Assembly: GCA_963744875.1 (NCBI GenBank)
Contig: CAVUVQ010000048.1
Coordinates: 1 to 64,000, forward strand
Source of the DNA: JACDAE01 sp963744875
Lineage (GTDB): Bacteria; Chloroflexota; Ktedonobacteria; Ktedonobacterales; Ktedonobacteraceae
DNA: 64,000 nucleotides
Direction of reading: 5' to 3'
Below the pieces are notes generated by a model. It was not told the DNA's origin. It saw nothing but the letters and a program-made list of their open reading frames with translations, and searched no databases. Numbering within the stretch: the first letter of the stretch is position 1; the number at the start of each line of letters is the position of its first letter. The position numbers were made by a program, and so were the translations under genes. Shown here one piece after another: positions 9,444 through 18,270 of the stretch.

Positions 9444-9552
9444 TTGCAGAGGCCCGATTGATCGCAATACTATTCAATTAAAAAGAATGTGCGAGGCAAC
9501 AGTAGGGGTAAGGGGTGGGTGAGCAGGATTGCGATCAATCGGGCCTCTACAA
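9444..9552. repeat. 25-bp inverted repeat with GAGGCCCGATTGATCGC core
   Basis: Arms 9444-9468 and 9528-9552 match at 24 of 25 positions, separated by 59 bases. They lie between the convergent GH35 and lipoprotein genes. The sequence belongs to the dispersed GTAGGGGCCCGATTGATCGC family. Confidence 0.7.
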
Positions 9553-9559
9553 TGTGCAA

Positions 9560-10021
9560 TTATCCCGGTGTATACAACTTTACCCTGGTTTCGTGCAGGG
9601 CCTTGTCCGGCGTCCTGATTTGTATCCCAATCTCCCAATTCCCGCTCATTGCTAACTGACCTTGAGCACTATACTGTCCATTCCCATTAGATTGAAGAGG
9701 GACACTATCCGTCCCCATATTCATATCAGTCATAGTTGTAGTAAGTTGAACAGTGAGGCCAGTAACAGGTTTCTTATTATTTGCATTTTCCACGCTAACA
9801 GCAAAAGCGTTGGTGCCAAAACTGTTTGGAGTTACGCTAAATTGTAGTGAAAACATTCCATCCGACGTTTTCGCGCTCGTGTGAAACGCGGTTGTGGGCG
9901 TACTTCCAGCCGATGTTGTTGTGCTTCCACCTGTGCCACAGGCGACGAGAAGGAAACCCAGGCAGGCTGAGAGAAACATCAGCTTGCCAACTTTTGCAGC
10001 GAAATTATTTAGTTGCATCAT
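9560..10021 (-). CDS. FixH/YtkA-like lipoprotein
   Basis: A 153-aa exported lipoprotein with lipobox LLVACG, then a Ser/Thr-rich linker and a beta-sandwich domain (FSLQFSVTPN, NAFAVSVEN, PVTGLTVQLTTTM, GNWEIGIQI) of the FixH/YtkA type that occurs in metal or cytochrome-oxidase related proteins. A short Met/Asp stretch MTDMNMGT could bind copper (inference). The start at 10021 is set by AAGGAG nine bases upstream; a longer reading frame would start inside that ribosome site. A strong promoter and a CsoR-like palindrome lie upstream, shared with the divergent membrane protein gene at 10264. Confidence 0.7.
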   Translation of the reverse strand: MMQLNNFAAKVGKLMFLSACLGFLLVACGTGGSTTTSAGSTPTTAFHTSAKTSDGMFSLQFSVTPNSFGTNAFAVSVENANNKKPVTGLTVQLTTTMTDMNMGTDSVPLQSNGNGQYSAQGQLAMSGNWEIGIQIRTPDKALHETRVKLYTPG

Positions 10022-10047
10022 TTCCAATTGCTCCTTCATTATTTTAT

Positions 10048-10076
10048 ATTATAGAGAGCTTTTTCTGTGAGAACAA
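10048..10076 (-). promoter_or_regulatory. Promoter of the lipoprotein gene
   Basis: On the minus strand, TTGTTC (10076-10071), a 17-base spacer and a perfect TATAAT (10053-10048), just upstream of the start at 10021. Confidence 0.6.
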
Positions 10077-10139
10077 GTCTGTCACCCATAAATCGATCCT
10101 CTTACCCTACAATATAAGATATGTTCAGACTTTTCTGTT

Positions 10140-10154
10140 TTACCCTAGGGGTAA
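10140..10154. promoter_or_regulatory. CsoR-like palindrome
   Basis: TTACCCTAGGGGTAA is a near-perfect palindrome between two divergent promoters, with a half-site TTACCCTA at 10102-10109. It resembles the TACCC...GGGTA operators bound by copper-sensing CsoR repressors. No CsoR gene is in the window. Confidence 0.4.
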
Positions 10155-10182
10155 GCAAGAAAAAAATAGAGATTTATCCTAA

Positions 10183-10211
10183 TAGACATGGCCTTTGATC
10201 TCTCCTATACT
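10183..10211 (+). promoter_or_regulatory. Promoter of the duplicated membrane protein gene
   Basis: TAGACA (10183-10188), a 17-base spacer and TATACT (10206-10211), about 50 bases upstream of the start at 10264. Confidence 0.55.
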
Positions 10212-10263
10212 TACTTATAAAGAGAACGACCTTGTTTTCTCATGAAAGGATAAGGGAAATTTC

Positions 10264-11202
10264 ATGCTCCTTACGCAAAAACGCTTACGCCAGCTCCTGG
10301 GTATATTATGGCTTATTGATGGATTATTGCAATTGCAGCCCCAGATGTTTACTATGAATATGGTGAATGGAGTTATGGTCCCGACCGTACAAGATCAGCC
10401 TGCTCCAGTCGCCGCCAGTCTGCAATGGATTATTTCTGTAACGACACATAATCTCATTCTTGTGAATTTGCTTATTGCTGTTGTTCAGATTGTGATTGGT
10501 GTCCTATTGATCTCTGGCCTGTGGGTGCGATGGACTATTATTGCTTCTATCGTGTGGGCATTGATTGTCTGGTATGGAGGCGAAGGAATGAGTATGCTGC
10601 TCACCGGGCAGGCAGGCATTCTAACTGGAGCGCCCGGTGCAGTTCTCCTCTATCCCCTTCTTGGTCTGCTCCTCTATCCCCGCAAAGAAGATCCTGAACA
10701 GGGTTTACTGCCTCGCTCAACCTTTCGCTACATCTTTGCAGGCTTCTGGTTCTTCTCCGCTTTGCTCCAGCTTCAACCATCATGGTGGCAGGACGGACAA
10801 ATCTCTCAGGCGATCGGTGGCATGGTTGGTCAAGGTGGCCTCAATGGTGTCCTCATTGACCCTCTTTTGCAGCGCATCTCAGACCTGACCGCCCATAGTG
10901 AGATTGCATTGAATATTGCCCTCATCGTTGTATGTCTCGCGCTGGGCTTTGCCCTGGTTTTTGTCAAGGAAAACCAGCTTCGTCCTGTTCTCGTCGCATC
11001 AATGGTTGTGAGCCTCATAATCTGGTGGATAGCTCAGGCCTTTGGCATGATCTTCACTGGTATGGCGACCGATTTCAATTCGGGGCTTTTGCTTATAGTC
11101 ATGGCTCTTGCCTGTTGGCCTCGAGCATCACGACAGGGTGTCACCCAACAGCAGTCAACGGATGATGTACAGCAATCACAAAACTCAGCACAACCGGTGT
11201 AA
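10264..11202 (+). CDS. Integral membrane protein with internal duplication
   Basis: A 312-aa protein with about eight hydrophobic segments. It is built from two similar halves: WLIDGLLQLQPQMF near residue 17 recurs as WFFSALLQLQPSWW near residue 158, and each copy is followed by an amphipathic stretch and three membrane segments, ending the first half with LYPLLGLLLYPRKED. The tail is polar and Gln/Ser rich. The arrangement is reminiscent of DoxX-like small membrane proteins fused in tandem, but I do not recognise the family with certainty. It is divergent from the FixH/YtkA-like lipoprotein and may share its control. Confidence 0.75.
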   Translation: MLLTQKRLRQLLGILWLIDGLLQLQPQMFTMNMVNGVMVPTVQDQPAPVAASLQWIISVTTHNLILVNLLIAVVQIVIGVLLISGLWVRWTIIASIVWALIVWYGGEGMSMLLTGQAGILTGAPGAVLLYPLLGLLLYPRKEDPEQGLLPRSTFRYIFAGFWFFSALLQLQPSWWQDGQISQAIGGMVGQGGLNGVLIDPLLQRISDLTAHSEIALNIALIVVCLALGFALVFVKENQLRPVLVASMVVSLIIWWIAQAFGMIFTGMATDFNSGLLLIVMALACWPRASRQGVTQQQSTDDVQQSQNSAQPV

Positions 11203-11217
11203 TATTCCTTGTATGTT

Positions 11218-13488
11218 TCACACAGACTGGAGGGACAGAAGGTGCAAGTTGCTCTTTTGTTTCTCCAGAACTTGAATAAATGCCTTTACTACCCGTGGAT
11301 CGAATTGGTAGCCAGAGCAGCAGCGGAGTTCGGCCAGAGCCTCTGAGGGAGGCAATGCGGTACGGTATGGTCGATCGGAAGTCATAGCGTCATAGGAATC
11401 GGCGACTGTGAGGATACGTGCACCCAATGGGATCATCTCCTCTGAGAGTCCATAGGGGTAACCATGCCCATCCCAGCGTTCATGATGTGCAACAACAATA
11501 TGGGATACCAGTTCGAATTTTTCTCCCACCTGTGCCAGAATCTGGTGCCCAATCTTCGGATGGCGACGCATTACCGCCCATTCCTCCTCTGTTAACGGGC
11601 CAGGCTTATGTAAGATCTGATCGGGTACGCCGATTTTCCCGATATCATGTAGCAGTGCGGCAACACAAATTATATAAATCTCTTCTGCGGAACAACCCAA
11701 CTGCTGAGCTGTGGCTTCGACCATCTGCATCATGCGTATTGCATGCTCACTCGTCTCCAGATCGTGCGCATTGGCAGCGGCGAGCAGAGCCTGGATCACC
11801 TGCTCCTCCTGTGCCTGTTGATCTAGAACCGTGTCCGGCTGCTTCTCAAGCGTCGAAAATTCGTTGCCCGCTACACAGACACAATTGCGCCCGGAATGCT
11901 TGGCTTGATACATAGCACTGTCTGCAGCTTCGATCAATGTCTCGCGCGTCGTGCCATGGAGTTGATAGACCGCGATGCCGAAACTGCCAGTGATTTGAAT
12001 GGAGACTGTGGCCTGTGTTTCGCCTGGCTCCCAGAGGCAGGGATCTGTTGCCAGTGCCTTACACAAACGTTCAGCGGCCTGCGTGGCTCCCTCCAGTTCG
12101 GTGTTGGCTAAAACAATCGCGAACTCTTCTCCCCCATAACGGCCCACAAAATCTTCCTGGCGTAACGTGTTCACCAGACGCCTGCCAACCTCACACAGAA
12201 TCTCGTCACCAGCACGATGTCCCCAGGTGTCGTTGATGTGCTTAAAATGATCGATGTCAAGGAACACGAACGCGCAGGAACTCTGGGCACGTTGACAGAA
12301 TGATAGCTCTTCTTCGACACGAGTGATCACCGTGCGATGATTGGGAAGGCCGGTTAGGGGATCTCTTGTTGCGAGAGTAGCCAGACGTTCATTGGCCTCA
12401 TTGAGGGCTTCGTGCTCTTGCTGAAGAGCATGATGTAAACATTTCAGTTCCTCCCCCTTCGCCAGTTCGTCGTGTTGTCGTCTGGTTTCTTCAAGCAACC
12501 CCACCAGGGTATCGACCATACTATTCGTTGCACTGGAGACATCAGCGATTTCGTCGCGCCCTTCAACCTCTAAACGTGCGTTGACCTGTCCATTGGCAAT
12601 TGCCTGTACAACAGAACGTAGCCGCTGCAAGCGTCGTACCAGGGTTTTGGAAATGAGCCATCCCACGACACCAATACCGAGCAGTAGTCCCAGCCCGGCG
12701 AGAATCGTGGTGATCACCAGTTTCTGTATCTCGACGTTGGCTGCATCGCCCAGGGAAGGTGCGAGGCTTCCACTAAAAGTGATCAGGGTCTGAAGGTCTC
12801 TTTCTATATCTATAAATGTCTCATTGACCTGCGCGACTGCAAGCGCCTCCACCTGGGTGCTATTTCCTGTCGTGATCATATGGAGCGCCTGTTCCTGTTT
12901 CATACTGTAGGCTTGCCACGCTATTTGAACGCTCTTTGAGTAAATTTGTTGCTCTTCGATCTGGGCCGCATGACCGGCTTCCGTAAAGAGCACGACCAGA
13001 TCAGGATCAAGCGCAATCAAATCCTGCTGAAGATAGGTCGAGAGCACTGCATTGTAATGCACGGTGGATGCACGTATATTCTGCCGATAGTCATTCAGGA
13101 CGATTGGTAACGCGTGCGGCTGGGCTGCATACGCAATTGTCTGTAAAAGGTGAGTATGCATATCAGCCAGGTTGCCAGATGCTGTGGTAAGAGATGTGTA
13201 TGTCGTGAGCAGGTGCTGATAAAAAGTTGCTTCCTGCGAGAGCCGCTGCTGGCTTTGCATACTTACACTACTCAACGCAAGAGTTGCGATAAGAGCCGGA
13301 ATGAGAAACCCCATGGTTAATCGTTGTCCAATGGAGATATTCAAGAGCGGATTAGTGCGGTGATGGGCGTGGCATGCACCTCTTGTCAGAGGTGCTTTTC
13401 CAGACGTGTGCATGAAGCGCTTCTTATGAAGTGGTGCCAGAGACACATCTGATTTGGATAAGAATGATTTATTACGAGCAAACCTCAT
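11218..13488 (-). CDS. Membrane sensor with HAMP, GGDEF and HD-GYP domains
   Basis: A 756-aa bifunctional cyclic-di-GMP protein. Membrane segments near residues 55-75 and 262-285 flank an extracytoplasmic helical sensor of the four-helix-bundle type. A HAMP linker and short coiled coil follow, then a GGDEF domain with the catalytic loop RYGGEEF and the nucleotide motif DIDHFKHINDTWGH, so diguanylate cyclase activity is likely. The C-terminal HD-GYP domain keeps LLHDIGKIGVPD, HHERWDGHGYP and PLGARI, so phosphodiesterase activity is also likely. Both activities in one chain suggest signal-dependent switching. A further possible start lies at codon 26. It converges on the membrane protein gene with a 15-base gap. 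Confidence 0.92.
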   Translation of the reverse strand: MRFARNKSFLSKSDVSLAPLHKKRFMHTSGKAPLTRGACHAHHRTNPLLNISIGQRLTMGFLIPALIATLALSSVSMQSQQRLSQEATFYQHLLTTYTSLTTASGNLADMHTHLLQTIAYAAQPHALPIVLNDYRQNIRASTVHYNAVLSTYLQQDLIALDPDLVVLFTEAGHAAQIEEQQIYSKSVQIAWQAYSMKQEQALHMITTGNSTQVEALAVAQVNETFIDIERDLQTLITFSGSLAPSLGDAANVEIQKLVITTILAGLGLLLGIGVVGWLISKTLVRRLQRLRSVVQAIANGQVNARLEVEGRDEIADVSSATNSMVDTLVGLLEETRRQHDELAKGEELKCLHHALQQEHEALNEANERLATLATRDPLTGLPNHRTVITRVEEELSFCQRAQSSCAFVFLDIDHFKHINDTWGHRAGDEILCEVGRRLVNTLRQEDFVGRYGGEEFAIVLANTELEGATQAAERLCKALATDPCLWEPGETQATVSIQITGSFGIAVYQLHGTTRETLIEAADSAMYQAKHSGRNCVCVAGNEFSTLEKQPDTVLDQQAQEEQVIQALLAAANAHDLETSEHAIRMMQMVEATAQQLGCSAEEIYIICVAALLHDIGKIGVPDQILHKPGPLTEEEWAVMRRHPKIGHQILAQVGEKFELVSHIVVAHHERWDGHGYPYGLSEEMIPLGARILTVADSYDAMTSDRPYRTALPPSEALAELRCCSGYQFDPRVVKAFIQVLEKQKSNLHLLSLQSV

Positions 13489-13778
13489 AAGTCTCAGTCT
13501 CTCTTTCGCATATCCATGACCGACTCAGGATGCAGGAACAGTTGCTCTGCCTCAAATCCATCCGGTGATCCTTCTTAATTGATCACAGGCAATACTCTTT
13601 GCTCTAGCTATCGGCATCCCCCCCTTTTTCTTGAATCTATTTATGTTTATTTTATTTTGGCGAGTGCCTGTTCTTGTGATCATACCTATACTGAGAAGGA
13701 ATGCAGCGCGGAATCTCTGCATATGCGTAGTATGAACAGGACCAGGGATGTTCGTTTTGCCAGGAAGGGAATAGAATC

Positions 13779-15038
13779 ATGATTGGGCAATGTACAACGA
13801 GTTTAAGCAAATGCTTCTCTGTTTTCGCTGTTTGTAGTCTGATAGCAGCCTTCTCTGCAGGCTGTGGGGTAACTGGAGGATCGTCTGGTGCGAGAGGAGC
13901 AGGAGGGCAACCCATCAAAATTGGTATAGCGCTCTCGCTCTCAGGAAGCTTCTCTGATGATGGTAAAGCGCTTGAGCGAGGGTATCAACTTTGGGCTGAT
14001 TATGTGAATGTACATGGTGGCTTGCTGGGGCGTAAGGTTACACTCGCTATTGTCGACGATGCTAGTGATCCCAACCAGGTTCAGATTAGCTATCAGAAGC
14101 TGATAACCGTGGATAAAGTGGATCTGGTCTTTGGCCCATTTTCTACACTACTCACGAAACCTGCATCTCTCGTTGCCAGTCAGTATGGATACGCACTGAT
14201 CGAGGGGGCTGGTGGAGGTCCCTCTGTTTTCAATAGGGGTTTGCATAATGTATTTGATGTTTCACTTCCGGTCGCCAGCAATCTGGTAAGCTTCGCACAC
14301 TATATTCTGTCTCTTCCCATCACGAAGCGTCCCATGACCGCAGCATATATCACAGAGGATAATCCTTTTACCCAACCCCAGGTCGATCAGGCGCGGATGA
14401 TGTTGGAGCAAGGTGGTGTGAAGACGCTCTCCTATCAGGTGTATCCAGCGACCACCACTGACTTTAGTCTGCTCGCGGATCCTATCGTTATCTCTAATGC
14501 GCAGATTGTCGTGTGTGGAACGCAGTCATCAACTGATTTTACCCCCATTATGCAGCATTTTCGGCTGTTGCATTACAGTCCTAAAATGCTCATTGCAACC
14601 GCTGGCCCTGATCAGGGAGACGCATTTCTCAAGGCCATTGGGGGAGCCGCCCCTGCCGAGGGTATCTTATTTCCCAATGGCTGGTACCCTCAACTGAAAA
14701 CCCCTGGGAATAACGAACTGGTCAAAAACTATCTTCGCAAGTATAAGGGCATTCCTGATGATATCAGTGCAGACTCCGCAGAGGCATACTCTGTGGGGCA
14801 GGTGGCTTTCCAGGCCATCACAAAAATCAAGAGCATTGATAACGCAAAGCTGATTGCAGAACTACATTCCGGCGACACCTTTCAGAGCGTCCAGGGACCA
14901 GTGAAGTTTGACGCCACAGGGCAGAATACTATGGCCCAGGCATACCTGTTTCAGTGGCAAAAGGGAACGTTCATGCCTGTGTATCCCACCTCATCTGCAC
15001 TGGCAACACCGGAATTTCCCAAGCCGAACTGGCCTTAA
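13779..15038 (+). CDS. Leu/Ile/Val-type substrate-binding lipoprotein (Peripla_BP_6)
   Basis: A 419-aa ABC-type binding protein. The lipoprotein signal (CSLIAAFSAGCG) anchors it outside the membrane. The mature part starts with IKIGIALSLSGSFSDDG and continues with GRKVTLAIVDDASDP, the hallmark of branched-chain amino acid or amide binding proteins. No permease or ATPase gene lies nearby; the neighbours are a GGDEF/HD-GYP sensor (divergent) and a NarL-type two-component pair (convergent). It may work with a distant transporter or feed a signalling system. The ligand cannot be told from sequence. Confidence 0.9.
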   Translation: MIGQCTTSLSKCFSVFAVCSLIAAFSAGCGVTGGSSGARGAGGQPIKIGIALSLSGSFSDDGKALERGYQLWADYVNVHGGLLGRKVTLAIVDDASDPNQVQISYQKLITVDKVDLVFGPFSTLLTKPASLVASQYGYALIEGAGGGPSVFNRGLHNVFDVSLPVASNLVSFAHYILSLPITKRPMTAAYITEDNPFTQPQVDQARMMLEQGGVKTLSYQVYPATTTDFSLLADPIVISNAQIVVCGTQSSTDFTPIMQHFRLLHYSPKMLIATAGPDQGDAFLKAIGGAAPAEGILFPNGWYPQLKTPGNNELVKNYLRKYKGIPDDISADSAEAYSVGQVAFQAITKIKSIDNAKLIAELHSGDTFQSVQGPVKFDATGQNTMAQAYLFQWQKGTFMPVYPTSSALATPEFPKPNWP

Positions 15039-15083
15039 TAAGCAATCACGAGAATGAGAGAACGCACGGCAATGAAAATACAT

Positions 15084-15758
15084 TCATGCCAGCCCCAATT
15101 GGCGTGCCTTTACGATGACTTGCGACCGATCGCGAGCGCCCAATTTGGAGAAGATATGATTGATATGCGTTTTAACGGTTGCGTCACTCACAAATAGTTC
15201 TGCCGCGATCTCGGTATTGCTATGCCCCTGTGCAATCAGTCGCACAACCTCCAATTCCCGTACCGTCAGTCCTATCTTCTCCGCCTCGGCTACTGCTGCC
15301 GTGTCTCTGGATGCCAATGACTCGTGGGTGGGAATGCTAGCCAGAAGCTGTGCTATGCTGGATGCCTGTAGCAGAACCTGCCCACGCGCCACAGCTCGTA
15401 CAGCAGTGCATAACTCCTCTGCACTGCAATCTTTCAGAAGATACCCGGCAGCACCCGCTCGCATCCCTTCGATAACTAACTCGGGTGTATCAAATGTTGT
15501 TAAGAGCAGAATACGTGGTATCGGTGCCTCTTGCTTGCAAATGCGTGCGGTTGCTTCGATACCATCCAGAAGAGGCATACGAATATCCATTAAGACTACG
15601 TCCGGATGTAGATTTGCCGCGTTCTGCGTTGCGCTAAGTCCATTCTCAGCCTCTCCAACCACCTCGATATCCGTTGTATCCTCAAGGATGATGCGCAACC
15701 CTTCCCGCATCAAGCGCTGATCATCAACGATAAGAACACGTGTCTTCTGCTCACTCAT
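15084..15758 (-). CDS. NarL/LuxR-family response regulator
   Basis: A 224-aa DNA-binding response regulator. The receiver domain begins TRVLIVDDQRLMREGL, carries the phosphoacceptor aspartate in DVVLMDIRMPLLDGI and the lysine in GYLLKD. The C-terminal LuxR-type helix-turn-helix is LTVRELEVVRLIAQGHSNTE with SDATVKTHINHIFSKL. The start at 15758 lies 7 bases after the stop of the histidine kinase gene; an in-frame codon at 15803 would overlap it. The two genes form an operon and a cognate pair. Target genes are unknown. Confidence 0.93.
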   Translation of the reverse strand: MSEQKTRVLIVDDQRLMREGLRIILEDTTDIEVVGEAENGLSATQNAANLHPDVVLMDIRMPLLDGIEATARICKQEAPIPRILLLTTFDTPELVIEGMRAGAAGYLLKDCSAEELCTAVRAVARGQVLLQASSIAQLLASIPTHESLASRDTAAVAEAEKIGLTVRELEVVRLIAQGHSNTEIAAELFVSDATVKTHINHIFSKLGARDRSQVIVKARQLGLA

Positions 15759-15765
15759 CCTATTT

Positions 15766-17091
15766 TTACCTCTTTTGTGTAGCTGTATTGCTGAACTCCT
15801 CAAATGGCAATTTCAGAGTTACTATAAATCCACCTGTTTCCGCTGGCCCCGCTTCAACAGAGCCATTGAGTGCAGCTACTCGTTCACGTATCCCCTGGAG
15901 TCCATGATGCCCATCGGCTTCATTAATTCTTTCCATCGTCAATGCATATCCAGGCTCCAGGTCTGCACTCTTTCCATCGTCGTGCACCTCTAAGTTGATG
16001 CTTGCCTCGCACCATCGCCATGTGATCCACACTGTTTGAGCTGCACCATGACGATGTGCATTGGTCAGCATCTCGCGTAAAGCCAGTTGTAGCGTCTCCC
16101 TCTGCTGTTGGCCTACTTTGTGCGGTGTCCCACTTTCTTCAATGAGGCAATGAATGCCTGTGCGTTCATTAAATGTGCTTGCAATTGAGCGCAGACTTGC
16201 CCCCAGATTATCCTCTGCGAAAGGTGTTGGCTTCTCCCGCAGCAGGCCGACAACATGACGACTCTCAGTAATACTTTCGCGGATGAGTAACGCCATGTCG
16301 TCCAATTTCTTCGTGAGTCGTTCGGGATCACGATTTACCAGGTGTCGTGCTGCTTGCACTTGAATGGAAAGGACGGCCAGCGAGTGCGAAAGAACATCGT
16401 GAATGTCGCGTGCGATGCGCGTGCGTTCCCGTTCGGTCGCCAGTTCTGCGCTCTGTACCATCTGCTCTCTCAATTGCTCCTCTGTCTCATGCAGCCTTAC
16501 TACAAGTAGATACTGTGTACGTCGTGTCCAGCTAAACCAGCCCAGACCAACAATAACAGCCAGGTTGAGCATCAGTGTCTGTGGATTTCCTGGATGCTGG
16601 AGGAGTAGAAGGCTTAATGCTCCATTAGTTATGATCAGCGCGAGTATGCACGTGACTGCTAATGGTAGCGACCATTGAGGGGGAAAGCGATAGAGCACGA
16701 TGACGCAGCATGCATAGAGTACAACGCTGCCCCACATGCCAGTAAAAAAGAGGTTGAGGATACTCCCCAGCCCGATAACAAGGAGATAAACTGCCATAGC
16801 GGGCAAAAATTGTCTCGCTATCCTTGCTAATAACAGTAGTGTGTAGGCAACAATAAGAAGAAGTTCCATACCAGCTATTATGATGCCAGTTGTATGCGTC
16901 GTTAGACCAACCACTATCAGGATACTTAGCAGCGCCACATCTGTTGTAATTTGGAAGCCTCGTGCGAACGCATATGGAATTTGTTTTCCCCGCTGTACAC
17001 TTTCCCACCAGTTTACACCTTCTAATGTACGGCGCTCTCTGGGTATCATCTCAAATATATAGAGCTTATAGAGTTCAGCCAGCCTATGCAT
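15766..17091 (-). CDS. NarL/DesK-type sensor histidine kinase
   Basis: A 441-aa membrane kinase. Residues about 35-190 contain five or six membrane segments with no large outside loop, so the signal is probably sensed in or near the membrane. The HisKA_3 phosphoacceptor is ERTRIARDIHDVLSHSLAV, and the HATPase domain shows LREMLTNAHRHGAAQTV and HHGLQGIRERVAALNG. It phosphorylates the adjacent response regulator. The ATG at 17091 has a GGTGGGGA box upstream; a TTG at 17127 is the alternative. Architecture resembles DesK-like sensors of membrane or cell-envelope state. Confidence 0.92.
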   Translation of the reverse strand: MHRLAELYKLYIFEMIPRERRTLEGVNWWESVQRGKQIPYAFARGFQITTDVALLSILIVVGLTTHTTGIIIAGMELLLIVAYTLLLLARIARQFLPAMAVYLLVIGLGSILNLFFTGMWGSVVLYACCVIVLYRFPPQWSLPLAVTCILALIITNGALSLLLLQHPGNPQTLMLNLAVIVGLGWFSWTRRTQYLLVVRLHETEEQLREQMVQSAELATERERTRIARDIHDVLSHSLAVLSIQVQAARHLVNRDPERLTKKLDDMALLIRESITESRHVVGLLREKPTPFAEDNLGASLRSIASTFNERTGIHCLIEESGTPHKVGQQQRETLQLALREMLTNAHRHGAAQTVWITWRWCEASINLEVHDDGKSADLEPGYALTMERINEADGHHGLQGIRERVAALNGSVEAGPAETGGFIVTLKLPFEEFSNTATQKR

Positions 17092-17386
17092 CTCTGTTTC
17101 CCCACCCTCTGGATAGAAGTGCGTCAATTTTATTTCTGTATTATAATCTATCGCTTCCTCGTCATCGTCAACCTTCAGGTTGAGAATAAGCGCTCACAAA
17201 TATCAACCCGCAGTCAACCCTGGTGTGGATGGAGTTTTGCCCTTTATCCGCTACAATTCACTCATAAGGTAGTCGTCAATCAATCTTGATCGCATCTTTG
17301 TAAGGGCACAATTGATCGCGCCCGCTAAACACTCATGAAAGCAAGAGCTTAAAGGGTATTCTACCATATAAAAGGAAGGTAAAAAA

Positions 17387-18094
17387 ATGATCGCCAACAC
17401 TTCTTCACAACTTGATATGCAGCAACTCGCCGTTAGCGAGAACAAGAATAGCCGCTCAATGTCGTTTCGTAATATGCTTCCAACTCTGCTGCTTAATGCC
17501 GCTGTGCCTCTGCTGATTAACTTTCTCGCACGGCCATATATGCCTATTATCAATGCACTCCTGTTAGCAAGTTCCGTTCCCGCCCTGTTTACTCTGGGCA
17601 ACTTTATCTGGAAAAAGCACATTGATGCTATAGGCTTGCTCGTTGTTGCGGGTCTTCTGCTTACGGCTGTCTTTGCCTTGCTATTCAATAGTCCGCGCCT
17701 CTTGCTGCTGCAAAGTTCTGCTGTGAGTGGTCTGTTCGGTGTCGCTATGCTGGTCTCGCTGCTCTTTTCGCGCCCAATCTTATTCTATATCGTGCGTTCG
17801 ATCTCGACGCAGCATGATGCACAACGTATTGCTAGCTTTAACGCGGACTGGTCATTCCCCCAGTTTCGTTCTTTCTTCCGCACCTTAACCATCGTCTGGG
17901 GTTGTGTTACGATTGCTCAACTCGCCCTGCTCACGGTCCTGGTCTTCAATCTGCCTATCTCACTTATGCTGGCACTGGCACCTTTCATGGGCTTCCTGTT
18001 GGTTATACCCGCCGCCCATTGGAGCATCCACTACTTCCGTAAAAATAAACGTATCTTCGATCAACTTCGCCAGCAACGTGACGCGAACGCTTAA
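17387..18094 (+). CDS. VC0807-like integral membrane protein
   Basis: A 235-aa protein with about six membrane segments. The order and motifs (PLLINFLARPYM, then LLFNSPRLLLLQSSAVSGLFG and SRPILFYIVR, then RTLTIVWGCV) match the VC0807-type family of uncharacterised inner membrane proteins. AAGGAAGG lies 7 bases upstream of the ATG. It is monocistronic and followed at once by a very long hairpin with a T-run. Role unknown. Confidence 0.8.
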   Translation: MIANTSSQLDMQQLAVSENKNSRSMSFRNMLPTLLLNAAVPLLINFLARPYMPIINALLLASSVPALFTLGNFIWKKHIDAIGLLVVAGLLLTAVFALLFNSPRLLLLQSSAVSGLFGVAMLVSLLFSRPILFYIVRSISTQHDAQRIASFNADWSFPQFRSFFRTLTIVWGCVTIAQLALLTVLVFNLPISLMLALAPFMGFLLVIPAAHWSIHYFRKNKRIFDQLRQQRDANA

Positions 18095-18099
18095 TCAAA

Positions 18100-18191
18100 A
18101 GGGATCACATTTATGGCGTCTGCCAATTTATTGAGAAGGTACTTCTCAATAAATTGGCAGACGCCATAAATGTGGTCCCTACTCTTTTTTA
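18100..18191 (+). terminator. Very long terminator-like hairpin
   Basis: Positions 18100-18138 and 18142-18180 form an almost perfect palindrome (arms about 39 bases beginning AGGGATCACATTTATGG, one T/C mismatch), followed by ACTCTTTTTT. It begins 6 bases after the VC0807-like stop. The T-run fits a Rho-independent terminator, but the arm length is far above normal and suggests a mobile palindromic element serving as terminator. Confidence 0.75.
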
Positions 18192-18270
18192 TTATGATAC
18201 ACGTATTAAAAGTATTATAACACTCTAGGCAGTCCTATTTACGATTACGCGAAAATTGATGGATACGATT

